From positions 1 to 11,364 of the forward strand of contig DASQSZ010000165.1 in NCBI GenBank assembly GCA_035642125.1: a DNA stretch of 11,364 nt, given 5' to 3'. Position 1 is the stretch's first letter. Each line of letters begins with the position of its first letter. Origin of the DNA: CALAED01 sp937891035 (GTDB lineage Bacteria; Actinomycetota; Actinomycetes; Streptosporangiales; Streptosporangiaceae). Made by a program: the position numbers and the translations under genes. Below are positions 1 to 6,536 of the stretch, piece after piece. The notes under the pieces were generated by a model. The model was not told where the DNA came from. It did not search any database and was given only the letters and a program-made list of their open reading frames with translations.

Positions 1-836
1 CGGAGGACATGCCGGCCCGCTCCGACGTGGCCGTCGACAACAAGGTCCCGGCACCGCCGTTTTGGGGCGAGCGGGTCGTCAAGGGCATCCCGCTCGCCGA
101 CTACACCGCCTTTCTCGACGAGCGCGCCACCTTCATGGGGCAGTGGGGGCTCAAGCCGGCGCGGGGCAAGGACGGTCCTTCGTATGAGGAGTTGGCCGAG
201 ACCGAAGGCCGCCCGCGGCTGCGGATGTGGCTTGACCGCGTGCAGACCGACGGGCTGATCGAGGCCGCGGTGGTCTACGGCTACTACCCGTGCGTCAGCG
301 AAGGCGACGACCTGGTCATCCTCACCGAGGACGGCGCCGAACGGGAACGTTTCACCTTCCCCAGACAGCGCCGCGACCGGCATCTGTGCCTGGCCGACTT
401 CTTCCGGCCGCGCGAGTCCGGTGAGACCGACGTGGTCGCCTTCCAGCTCGCCACGGTCGGGTCGCGGGTCAGCGAGGCCACCGCCGAGCTGTTCGCGGCG
501 AACGCCTACCGTGACTACCTCGAGCTGCATGGCCTGTCGGTCCAGCTGACCGAGGCGCTCGCGGAGTACTGGCACACCCGGATCAGATCGGAGATCGGGT
601 TCGGCACCGAGGACCCCGACGACCTCGATGAGTTCTTCCGGCTCGGCTATCGCGGCGCCCGCTACTCCTTCGGCTATCCGGCCTGCCCCAACCTCGAAGA
701 CCGGGCCAAGGTCGTTCGCCTGCTGCGGCCCGAGCGCATCGGAGTCACCCTCTCGGAGGAGTTCCAGCTCGTCCCCGAGCAGGCAACCGACGCGCTGGTG
801 GCCCACCATCCCGAGGCCAAGTACTTCAACACCTGA
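1..836 (+). CDS. metH: Cobalamin-dependent methionine synthase, C-terminal fragment (SAM-binding activation domain), cut by window edge
   Basis: This is the 3' end of a MetH gene. The frame is open to the left edge (first full codon at base 3), so the ATG at 9 is very probably internal. Numbering from that ATG, 275 residues are visible. They match the reactivation domain, which binds S-adenosylmethionine and supports reductive remethylation of oxidised cob(II)alamin during methionine synthesis in the cytosol. Visible landmarks are LADFF (D130, like E. coli Asp946), TEALAEY (E182, like Glu1097) and R218-x3-GYPACP (R218 like Arg1134, Y223 like Tyr1139), followed by LTEEF-like and HHPEAKYF segments that end this domain in homologues. 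The homocysteine, folate and B12 modules must lie to the left, outside the window. Equating residues with E. coli comes from remembered alignment. The activation domain looks intact and ends at a normal TGA. A stand-alone activation-domain protein is the alternative, but the residues before 9 read on in frame. Confidence 0.9.
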   Translation, partial: EDMPARSDVAVDNKVPAPPFWGERVVKGIPLADYTAFLDERATFMGQWGLKPARGKDGPSYEELAETEGRPRLRMWLDRVQTDGLIEAAVVYGYYPCVSEGDDLVILTEDGAERERFTFPRQRRDRHLCLADFFRPRESGETDVVAFQLATVGSRVSEATAELFAANAYRDYLELHGLSVQLTEALAEYWHTRIRSEIGFGTEDPDDLDEFFRLGYRGARYSFGYPACPNLEDRAKVVRLLRPERIGVTLSEEFQLVPEQATDALVAHHPEAKYFNT

Positions 837-981
837 CCGGCGGCCGGCCGGGCCTGCCCCGCCACCGCATCGCCCGGTCCTGCCAGGGGAGTAGCGGGGG
901 ACCGTTCCGGCGGAGGAGCGCGCCCCCGCCGCGGCGTGCGACGATGGAGACAGGGCCGCGATCTGATAGGGGGTCCACGGC

Positions 982-1419
982 ATGGACGACGTTCTCCTTT
1001 TCGCGATCAGCCTTGGCGTGACGGTGATCGGGCTGTTGGGCAGCTGGGGGGCCTACCGTCGCCGCGGCGCCGCCTCCGGGATGCGCGGCGTCGCGTGGTC
1101 GCTGGTGCCCATGGGCGCCTACCTCACCGGCACCACCGAGTTCTTCGCCGAGCTGGCTCTCAGCCCGAGCAAGTGGGCGGGCGTGGTCGTGGTCGGCCTG
1201 GCCGTCGTGCTGTACATGGTGTCCGGGGTGATGCTGCGTCGCGGCGCCGGCCAGGGCGGGACCGGCGCGGCGCGGGCGCCAGAGTCCCCCAAGGCGGCCA
1301 AGGGGCGGTCGGGACGCCCGGCCAAGGGCGCCGTCGAGCAGGGCAAGCCGGAGGCGTCGGGTCTCGGCGACGACCTGGGCGACATCCAAGACATCCTCAA
1401 GCGGCGCGGCATCAGCTGA
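982..1419 (+). CDS. Small conserved actinobacterial membrane protein (145 aa), function unknown
   Basis: The protein has about three hydrophobic segments: roughly residues 4-22, 36-58 (weaker, with a central ELALSPSKW stretch after it) and 65-84. A basic turn YRRRG follows the first segment. After the third comes a charged, Gly/Ala/Lys-rich, probably disordered cytosolic tail (87-128), ending in an acidic-then-basic motif DDLGDIQDILKRRGIS (130-145). I recognise this architecture, with TM segments, a low-complexity linker and a terminal DIxxILKxRGI, as a family widespread in actinomycetes. It is sometimes labelled 'cellulose synthase' in databases, but nothing here resembles a glycosyltransferase: there are no DxD or QxxRW motifs and it is far too short. 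The start ATG follows AGGGGG at 968-973 with about 8 bases between. It sits alone, 145 bases after metH and 187 before the transporter operon. Its role is unknown, and the conserved tail suggests a protein-protein contact. Confidence 0.8.
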   Translation: MDDVLLFAISLGVTVIGLLGSWGAYRRRGAASGMRGVAWSLVPMGAYLTGTTEFFAELALSPSKWAGVVVVGLAVVLYMVSGVMLRRGAGQGGTGAARAPESPKAAKGRSGRPAKGAVEQGKPEASGLGDDLGDIQDILKRRGIS

Positions 1420-1424
1420 CCAGG

Positions 1425-1448
1425 CGCGCGGGCGCACGGGCGCACGGG
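1425..1448 (+). repeat. Three tandem 8-base units CGC(G/A)CGGG
   Basis: CGCGCGGG (1425-1432) is followed by two exact CGCACGGG units (1433-1440 and 1441-1448), directly after the stop codon of the 145-residue gene. It is noncoding, has no evident function and is probably replication-slippage sequence. It also forms most of the loop of the weak hairpin at 1427-1460. Confidence 0.6.
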
Positions 1449-1460
1449 CGCCGCCCCGCG
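1427..1460 (+). terminator. Possible GC-rich hairpin after the small membrane protein gene
   Basis: CGCGGGCG at 1427-1434 can pair with 1452-1460 as eight base pairs with one bulged C (1454). The loop consists of the repeated CGCACGGG units. It begins eight bases after the stop codon at 1419. There is no T-run, which is common for actinobacterial terminators. The region is so GC-rich that pairing by chance is easy, so this is a weak call. Confidence 0.3.
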
Positions 1461-1479
1461 GCTACTCGGGCATTGGCGA

Positions 1480-1516
1480 TTAACCGGGGTAAACGCGATG
1501 AATCGTTACCTCATCG
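1480..1516. promoter_or_regulatory. Overlapping short dyads upstream of the peptide importer operon (candidate operator)
   Basis: Three imperfect inverted repeats overlap in a locally AT-richer patch. TTAACC-GG-GGTAAA (1480-1493) has five of six positions matching. GGTAAAC (1488-1494) faces GTTACC (1505-1510), with one extra A in the left arm. CGATGA (1496-1501) faces TCATCG (1511-1516), with exact 6-base arms 9 bases apart. They lie about 50-85 bases before the putative transcription start of the substrate-binding protein gene, a usual place for activator binding. No specific regulator can be named, and short dyads can arise by chance. Confidence 0.35.
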
Positions 1517-1530
1517 GGATCGCCCCGCCG

Positions 1531-1558
1531 CTGAGCTGCGGCTGACATTTCCTATGGT
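1531..1558 (+). promoter_or_regulatory. Candidate promoter of the peptide importer operon
   Basis: TATGGT at 1553-1558 fits the TAnnnT pattern of actinobacterial housekeeping -10 boxes. Sixteen bases upstream, CTGAGC (1531-1536) is a poor -35. A better-looking CTGACA at 1542-1547 is too close to serve that -10. A start near 1565 would give a leader of about 42 bases carrying GAGGTGA (1597-1603) before the ATG at 1607. This is motif reading only. Confidence 0.3.
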
Positions 1559-1606
1559 CACCCGAAGTGTTGGCTGATCGTCGGCCTGATGAGCTTGAGG
1601 TGAATC

Positions 1607-3217
1607 ATGCAACGACGCAAGAAAGCGACGGGTTTCATCGCCGTCGCCGGTGCGCTTATGCTCGCCGCCGCCGCGTGCGGCGGCGGCGACGGAGCGGAGG
1701 GGGGCGGCGGCGGGTCGGCCGCGAAGGCACTCGTCATCGGCACCACGGACTCCGGCGTCACCACCATCGATCCGGCGGGTTCGTACGACTTGCCGTCATC
1801 GACGATTCAGTACAACATCTACCAGCTGCTGATGAAGATCCCGCCGGGCGGCAACAAACCGGTCCCGGACGCGGCCCAGACGTGCGAGTTCACCGACCCC
1901 AAGACCTACCGGTGCACGCTGAAGGACGGGCTGAAGTTCTCCAACGGCAACCCGCTCACCTCGGAGGACGTGAAGTTCTCCTACGACCGGCTGATGAGGA
2001 TCAACGACCCGAACGGAACCGCCACGGCGATTTACGGCAGCCCGGGTGAGGGCGGCAAGGCCGATCCCGCGGCGACCGTCGAGGCCCCCGACCCGAAGAC
2101 GGTGATCTTCAACCTGAAGGCGCCGGACGCGACGTGGCCGGTGAAGCTCACCTACGCCGCTTCCGGCATCGTCGACCACACGGTCTTCCCCGCCGACAAG
2201 AAGCTCGAGGACTCCAAGGTCGTCGGCTCCGGCCCCTACAAGCTGACCAGGTTCCAAAAGGGTCAGCAGGCGGTGTTCGAGGCCAACCCGAACTACACCG
2301 GTGACACCAAGGCCAAGGTGCCCAACGTGATCGTCCGGTACTACCAGCAGTCCTCGGCGCTCAAGCTGGCGGTCGAGCAGGGTGAGGTCGACGTCGCCTA
2401 CCGCAGCCTGTCGCCGACGGAGGTCAAGGCGCTGCAGGGCTCGTCCGGCAAGGGCGTCGGCGTGGTGGCCGGCAACGGCACCGAGATCCGCTACCTCGTC
2501 TTCAACGTCAAGAAGGCCCCCTTTGACAAGAAGGAGGTCCGGCAGGCGTTGGCCCAGGTGATCAACCGCGACGACATCGCCAACAACGTCTACAACGGCA
2601 CCGTGCAGCCGCTGTACTCGCTGGTGCCGCAGGGCCTCGACGGGCACACCGACGCGTTCAAGGATCGCTACGGCACCCCCGACCCGGCCAAGGCCAAGGC
2701 GCTGATCGAGCAGGCGGGCCTGCAGACCCCGGTGCCGATCACCATGTGGTACTCGCCGACGCACTACGGCCCGGCGACCGCCGACGAGCTCAACCAGATC
2801 AAGCGGACGCTCGACGCCAGCGGCGTGTTCTCGGTCACGCTGAAGAACACCGAGTGGGAGCAGTACCAGGAGCAGTACGACAAGCAGGTCTTCCAGGTCT
2901 TCCACCTCGGCTGGTTCCCCGACTACCCCGACTCGGACAACTATCTGTCTCCGTTCCTGGTCAAGGGCGGGTTCTTCAACCAGAACTACGACAACGCGGC
3001 CACGAACAAGGCGATCGCGCAGGAGCAGAGCGAGACCGAGCTGCAAAAGCGCGTGCCGATCTTCGACCAGATCCAAAAGACCACGGCCGAGGACGTCCCG
3101 GTCCTCCCGCTTTGGCAGGCCAAGCAGGTGGCCGCGGTGCGAAACGGCGTCACCGGCGTGCAGACCACGTTCGACCCCTCCTTCACCTTCCGGTTCTACA
3201 TGATCGACAAGCAGTGA
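1607..3217 (+). CDS. Extracellular solute-binding lipoprotein, family 5 (oligopeptide/dipeptide type)
   Basis: This 536-residue protein is the ligand-capturing subunit of the importer encoded downstream. The N-terminus MQRRKKATG is followed by a hydrophobic stretch and lipobox LAAAAC, so lipidation is expected at C24 and the protein would be anchored on the outer face of the membrane. A Gly-rich linker (25-37) leads to the mature fold. Family-5 landmarks are ALVIGTTDSGVTTIDPAGSYD near 41-61, then C93 and C103 flanking a predicted disulfide just before LKDGLKFSNGNPLTSEDVKFSYDRL (105-129), the family signature region. VGSGPYKLTRF (206-216), FDKKEVRQALAQVINRDDI (306-324) and LGWFPDYPDSDNYLSPF (434-450) follow, with C-terminal VPVLPLWQAKQVAAVRNGVTG. 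Length is typical for the family. The ATG follows GAGG (1597-1600) by six bases. The ligand is probably a peptide, but this family also takes nickel, opines, sugars and others, and sequence alone does not decide. Confidence 0.95.
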   Translation: MQRRKKATGFIAVAGALMLAAAACGGGDGAEGGGGGSAAKALVIGTTDSGVTTIDPAGSYDLPSSTIQYNIYQLLMKIPPGGNKPVPDAAQTCEFTDPKTYRCTLKDGLKFSNGNPLTSEDVKFSYDRLMRINDPNGTATAIYGSPGEGGKADPAATVEAPDPKTVIFNLKAPDATWPVKLTYAASGIVDHTVFPADKKLEDSKVVGSGPYKLTRFQKGQQAVFEANPNYTGDTKAKVPNVIVRYYQQSSALKLAVEQGEVDVAYRSLSPTEVKALQGSSGKGVGVVAGNGTEIRYLVFNVKKAPFDKKEVRQALAQVINRDDIANNVYNGTVQPLYSLVPQGLDGHTDAFKDRYGTPDPAKAKALIEQAGLQTPVPITMWYSPTHYGPATADELNQIKRTLDASGVFSVTLKNTEWEQYQEQYDKQVFQVFHLGWFPDYPDSDNYLSPFLVKGGFFNQNYDNAATNKAIAQEQSETELQKRVPIFDQIQKTTAEDVPVLPLWQAKQVAAVRNGVTGVQTTFDPSFTFRFYMIDKQ

Positions 3218-3231
3218 CGAACTGATCCACC

Positions 3232-3289
3232 GCGGAAGGGCATCGGCGGCGCGGCACGCAGTCCGGCCGTGCCGCCGGTGCCCTTCCGC
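3232..3289 (+). promoter_or_regulatory. Long intercistronic stem-loop (24 bp stem) between binding-protein and permease genes
   Basis: Bases 3232-3255 pair with 3266-3289 over 24 consecutive positions. Only two are G-U wobbles (3243 with 3278 and 3251 with 3270), and the loop is ten bases (3256-3265). It starts 15 bases after the TGA of the binding-protein gene and ends 64 bases before the first permease start. No T-run follows. In other peptide and maltose importers such structures protect the upstream message from 3' decay or terminate part of the transcription, giving excess binding protein. I infer the same role here. It could act as a partial terminator, an mRNA stabiliser, or both. Confidence 0.8.
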
Positions 3290-3335
3290 CCTTCTCCGCG
3301 GGAAAGCCCCGGGGAAAGACGCCCGCATGTAGTCC

Positions 3336-3340
3336 GGAGG
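3336..3340 (+). promoter_or_regulatory. Ribosome binding site deciding the first permease start
   Basis: GGAGG lies 12 bases before the ATG at 3353, which is longer than usual but is the only good site. The same frame opens earlier, with a GTG at 3269, but that codon lies inside the right arm of the 24-bp stem-loop and would add 28 residues rich in Pro and Arg before the conserved N-terminal membrane segment. I therefore chose 3353. Confidence 0.7.
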
Positions 3341-3352
3341 AAACTAAGACCC

Positions 3353-4381
3353 ATGGCGCGGCAATCCGGCTCGCTTCGGACCTATGTCCTCACCCGGCTC
3401 GTCCTCGTGATCCCCATGGTCTGGATCCTGCTGACCATGGTCTTCGTGCTGATGCGCGTCGCGCCCGGTGACCCCGTCACCGCATCGCTCGGCGGCCGGC
3501 TGTCCCCGGCCGACCTGGCCGCCCGGCGGGAGGCGCTCGGCCTGGACCGGCCGCTGCTCGTCCAGTACGTCGACTACCTGCGCGACGTCCTCACGTTCAA
3601 CTTCGGCCGTACGATCACCGACAACCGGCCGATACGCGAGATCATCGTCGACAACGGCGGCGCCACCCTCGAGTTGAGCATCGCGGCGCTGATCGTCGCC
3701 GTCGGCATCGGGCTGCCCTTCGGGCTGATCGCCGGCCGCTACCGCGACCGCGTCGTCGACGTCGTCCTCCGGCTCTTCGGCATCATCACCTACGCCGCGC
3801 CGGTCTTCTTCGTCGGCCTGCTGCTGCAGCTGGTCGTCTCTCAGCGGCTCGGACTGCTGCCCTCATCGGGGCAGGCCTCCGCCATCGTGCAGGCGACGGT
3901 GCCGACCAAGACGCATATCCTCGCCCTCGACGCGCTGATCAGCGGCGACAGCTACGCCCTCTGGGACGTGATCAAGCATCTGATCCTGCCGGCGGTGACG
4001 CTGGGGTTGCTGGTATGCGGCGTGTTCATCCGGCTGGTGCGGGTCAACGTCGCGCAGACCCTGCAGGGCGACTACATCGAGGCGGCCCGGGCCCGCGGCA
4101 TCGGCGAACGCAAGGTCGTCGTGCAGCACGCGTTCCGCAACGCGCTCGTGCCGGTGATCACGGTGATGGGGCTGCAGGCGGCGTTGCTGCTCGGCGGCGC
4201 CGTGCTCACCGAGAACACCTTCAACTGGCCCGGGCTCGGCAGCCAGCTCATCGCCTATCTCAACGGCAGGGATTACGCCGCCGTCCAGGGGATCATCACC
4301 GTGTTCGCGCTGGCAGTGGTGGTGATCAGCCTGCTGATCGACTTCGTGAACGCTTTGGTCGACCCGAGGGTGCGGTACTGA
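3353..4381 (+). CDS. Peptide ABC transporter permease, OppB/DppB type
   Basis: This is the first of two membrane subunits forming the translocation path; 342 residues is normal for OppB/DppB. Helix 1 spans about 13-35 and runs into FVLMRVAPGDP, the standard motif after the first helix in this subunit. The external loop follows with LGLDRPLLVQYVDYLRDVLTFNFGRT. Further membrane segments are seen near 104-127, 138-165, 206-232, 266-287 and 313-335. The ATPase-docking EAA loop is GDYIEAARARGIGERKV (239-255) followed by HAFRNALVPVIT. The chain ends in the canonical DPRVRY. The start at 3353 places the hydrophobic helix where homologues have it. The stop overlaps the next ATG by one base (TGATG at 4379-4383), indicating translational coupling with the OppC-type partner. 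Confidence 0.95.
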   Translation: MARQSGSLRTYVLTRLVLVIPMVWILLTMVFVLMRVAPGDPVTASLGGRLSPADLAARREALGLDRPLLVQYVDYLRDVLTFNFGRTITDNRPIREIIVDNGGATLELSIAALIVAVGIGLPFGLIAGRYRDRVVDVVLRLFGIITYAAPVFFVGLLLQLVVSQRLGLLPSSGQASAIVQATVPTKTHILALDALISGDSYALWDVIKHLILPAVTLGLLVCGVFIRLVRVNVAQTLQGDYIEAARARGIGERKVVVQHAFRNALVPVITVMGLQAALLLGGAVLTENTFNWPGLGSQLIAYLNGRDYAAVQGIITVFALAVVVISLLIDFVNALVDPRVRY

Positions 4382-5448
4382 TGACCCAGACGACATTGAC
4401 TCCAGAGCCGGCGACCCCCGGGGTCGGGCCGGGCGGGCGCGGCCTGCGCGGCGGCCTGCGCCGAATGTTCGGCCCGGTCGCCGACGCGCGCGGGCTGGCC
4501 AAGTGGATGCTGTGGGCGGGCGTCATCATCACGCTGCTGTTCGTGATACTCGCGGTCTTCGCGCCACTGATCGCGCCCTACGGCTTCGCTCAGTATCAAG
4601 ACCAGGGCCAGACCTTCCCCAAGCAGGGCGCGCCGTCCGACCAGCATCCCTGGGGCACGACCGTGCTGTCGCTCGACGTGCTCTCCCGGGTGATCTGGGG
4701 CTCGCGGACGGCACTCGAAGTGATGCTGCTGGCTGTGGTGTTTTCGCTGGTCATCGGCGTGCCGCTGGGTTTGCTTTCCGGATACTTCGGGCGCTGGCTG
4801 GACCGCGTCCTCGTGCTGATCATGGACGCGCTGTTCGCTTTCCCGTACCTGCTGCTCGCGATCGTCGCGGCGTTCTTGCTGTCGAACGCGATCGGCAGCG
4901 GCGTGGCGACCGCGGCACTCGCGATCACCGTGGTCTATATCCCGCAGTACTTCCGCGTGGTGCGCAGCAGCACGCTGAGCGCCCGCGAGGCCACTTATGT
5001 CGAGGCGGCCCGCGCCATCGGCGCGCGGCCGCGCACCATCATCACGCGATACATCTTCGCGAACGTGGTGCAAAGCGTGCCCGTCATCGCGACGCTCAAC
5101 GCCGCCGACGCCATCGCCACGCTCGCCGGGCTTGGCTTCCTCGGCTACGGTGTGCAGCCGACCGACGCGGCCGAATGGGGCTACGACCTGCAGCGGGCGG
5201 TCGCCGACGCCGGAGCGGGCATCTGGTGGACCGCGCTGTATCCCGGCCTGGCGATCGTGCTCGCGGTCACCGGACTGACCTTGGTCGGAGAGGGACTCAA
5301 CGACGTGTACAACCCGACGCTGCGCCGGCGCCGCTTCCGCAAGGTCATCTTGCCGCAGCGTGCGCTCGAACCGCCGTTCGAATCCGGCGGCACCGCCCCG
5401 GACACGGCGACCGGCGGCGCCCGACCGGACGGGGGGAGGGCCACATGA
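4381..5448 (+). CDS. Peptide ABC transporter permease, OppC/DppC type
   Basis: This 355-residue second membrane subunit would pair with the OppB-type protein. A cytosolic Gly/Arg-rich N-tail (1-38) precedes helix 1 (about 42-64, ending FAPLIAPYG). The external segment HPWGTTVLSLDVLSRVIWGSRTAL (89-111) occupies the place of the family motif HPfGTDxxGRDvLSRviyGaR, but the Asp and Gly-Arg of that motif are replaced by TVLSL. Membrane segments follow near 113-134, 146-167, 172-190, 231-256 and 285-305. The EAA loop is YVEAARAIGARPRTIITRYIFAN (206-228). After NDVYNPTLRRRR, where most homologues end, about 38 further Gly/Pro/Asp-rich residues follow and are probably disordered. The ATG at 4381 overlaps the previous stop by one base, and the stop shares ATGA with the next gene. 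I trust the family assignment. The effect of the motif change is unknown. Confidence 0.94.
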   Translation: MTQTTLTPEPATPGVGPGGRGLRGGLRRMFGPVADARGLAKWMLWAGVIITLLFVILAVFAPLIAPYGFAQYQDQGQTFPKQGAPSDQHPWGTTVLSLDVLSRVIWGSRTALEVMLLAVVFSLVIGVPLGLLSGYFGRWLDRVLVLIMDALFAFPYLLLAIVAAFLLSNAIGSGVATAALAITVVYIPQYFRVVRSSTLSAREATYVEAARAIGARPRTIITRYIFANVVQSVPVIATLNAADAIATLAGLGFLGYGVQPTDAAEWGYDLQRAVADAGAGIWWTALYPGLAIVLAVTGLTLVGEGLNDVYNPTLRRRRFRKVILPQRALEPPFESGGTAPDTATGGARPDGGRAT

Positions 5449-6536
5449 CACGACGGCCCACCCGGCCCACCCGGCCTACCCGGCCCAGCCGGCCGAATCA
5501 GCCTGGCCGGCCGACCGGCGCGCTGCTGGACGTACGCGACCTGCGGGTGTGGTACGGCACCGCGCGCGGCCCGGTACGGGCGGTCGACGGGGTGAGCCTG
5601 GAGCTGCGTCCCGGCGAGGTGCTCGGGCTCGTCGGCGAGTCCGGCTGCGGCAAGTCCACGCTGGGCCGGGCGCTGCTCGGCCTGCTGCCGGGGGGCGCCG
5701 CGGTCGACGGTGAGATCCGCTTCAAGGATCGTGACCTCGTCGCCATGCCGCGCAAGGAACTGCACGCGCTACGCGGGCCAGAACTCGGACTGATCTTCCA
5801 GGAGCCGATGACCAGGCTCAACCCGCTGATGAAGATCAGCCAGCACTTCGCCGAGACCCTCAAGACCCACCATCCCGCCCTGTCCAAGTCCGAGATCAGG
5901 GAACGTACGGTCGAGGTACTGCGGCACGTGGGCATCCCGCCCAGCCGGGTGGACAACTTCCCGCACGAATTCTCCGGCGGCATGCGGCAGCGCATCATGA
6001 TCGCCTTGGCGCTGGTGCTGCGGCCCGCGTTCGTGGTGGCCGACGAGCCGACGACCGCGCTCGACGTGCTCGTCGAGGCGCAGATCCTGCGGCTGCTGGC
6101 GAATCTGCGCAGCGAGTTCGACACATCGATGCTGCTCATCACACACAACCTCGGCATCGTGGCGGAGACCTGCGACCGGGTGGCCGTCATGTACGCTGGC
6201 AAGATCGTTGAGCTGGGCGACGCGCGCGACGTGTTCGCCGAACCGAAGCACCCCTACACGCGCGAGCTGCTGCGCTCGACGATCTCGCTGTCGACGACCG
6301 GGCTGCACTACATTCCCGGCGCGCCCCCCGACCTTGCCGACCCGCCGGCGGCGTGCCGCTTCCATCCCCGCTGCCCCGAGGCGATGCGAGTCTGCGCCGA
6401 CGTGAACCCGATCGAAATGCGCCTGGGCGGCGACCGGCGGGTGCTGTGCTGGCTGCACGGCCCGCACGACAGGGTGCCGGCGGGCGGCACGGAGCGGCTG
6501 GAGAGGGAGGCGATCAGCGTTGCCGACGAAGCCTGA
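5445..6536 (+). CDS. Peptide ABC transporter ATP-binding protein, OppD/DppD type
   Basis: One of two different ATPases that energise the importer from the cytosol; 363 residues. An Arg-Pro-Thr repeat tail (4-23) precedes the nucleotide-binding domain from about LLDVRDLRVWYG (27-38). Motifs are Walker A GESGCGKST (64-72), Q-loop IFQEP (117-121), signature FSGGMRQR (176-183), Walker B FVVADEP with D200/E201, D-loop ALD and switch His234 in LLITHNL. The C-terminal oligopeptide-transporter domain has HPYTREL (269-275) and four cysteines: C304, C310, C317 and C335 (RFHPRC-PEAMRVC then LCWLHG). In related OppD proteins this cluster has been reported to hold an iron-sulfur cluster, so one here is plausible but inferred. 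The start ATG overlaps the previous stop (ATGA, 5445-5448) and has GGAGGG at 5435-5440 four bases before it. The signature FSGGMRQRIMIA and the C-domain both support the D-type rather than F-type subunit. Confidence 0.95.
   Translation: MTRRPTRPTRPTRPSRPNQPGRPTGALLDVRDLRVWYGTARGPVRAVDGVSLELRPGEVLGLVGESGCGKSTLGRALLGLLPGGAAVDGEIRFKDRDLVAMPRKELHALRGPELGLIFQEPMTRLNPLMKISQHFAETLKTHHPALSKSEIRERTVEVLRHVGIPPSRVDNFPHEFSGGMRQRIMIALALVLRPAFVVADEPTTALDVLVEAQILRLLANLRSEFDTSMLLITHNLGIVAETCDRVAVMYAGKIVELGDARDVFAEPKHPYTRELLRSTISLSTTGLHYIPGAPPDLADPPAACRFHPRCPEAMRVCADVNPIEMRLGGDRRVLCWLHGPHDRVPAGGTERLEREAISVADEA
5454..5489 (+). repeat. Nine-base minisatellite, four units, encoding Arg-Pro-Thr/Ser
   Basis: Units are CGGCCCACC (5454-5462), CGGCCCACC (5463-5471), CGGCCTACC (5472-5480) and CGGCCCAGC (5481-5489), with a decayed fifth unit after that. 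In frame they read RPT-RPT-RPT-RPS, nine bases into the coding region of the OppD-type ATPase. Length change by slippage would keep the reading frame. Confidence 0.9.
6505..6510 (+). promoter_or_regulatory. Ribosome binding site supporting a TTG start for the second ATPase
   Basis: GGGAGG lies nine bases before TTG at 6520, inside the last codons of the upstream ATPase gene. No ATG or GTG is available between this site and the conserved domain except GTG at 6556, which has no convincing ribosome binding site. The TTG therefore seems the likeliest start. Confidence 0.6.

Noticed and set aside
9..836. Stand-alone 275-residue protein starting at the ATG at 9
   Set aside because: The content is a MetH reactivation domain that normally follows a B12-binding domain, the frame stays open to the window edge, and only the first eight bases are available upstream, so the start is more likely outside.
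875..904. CGGTCC/GGACCG inverted repeat after metH as a terminator
   Set aside because: Only six base pairs with an 18-base loop and no T-run; not distinguishable from chance in this composition.
940..945. GACGAT as a -10 box before the small membrane protein gene
   Set aside because: No acceptable -35 box lies 16-18 bases upstream, and the match to TAnnnT is partial.
1796..3328. Long minus-strand open frame (510 codons) opposite the binding-protein gene
   Set aside because: Composition is Arg/Val/Leu/Gly repetitive, with no recognisable domain; it mirrors a well-supported family-5 binding protein.
3269..3352. Earlier GTG start for the OppB-like permease
   Set aside because: It lies in the right arm of the 24-bp stem-loop, adds a Pro/Arg-rich stretch unlike homologues, and a GGAGG site precedes the ATG at 3353.
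4503..5444. Upstream extension of the OppD-like ATPase frame through the OppC-like gene
   Set aside because: The sequence is Arg-rich shadow of the permease; the ATGA overlap with GGAGGG marks the true start at 5445.
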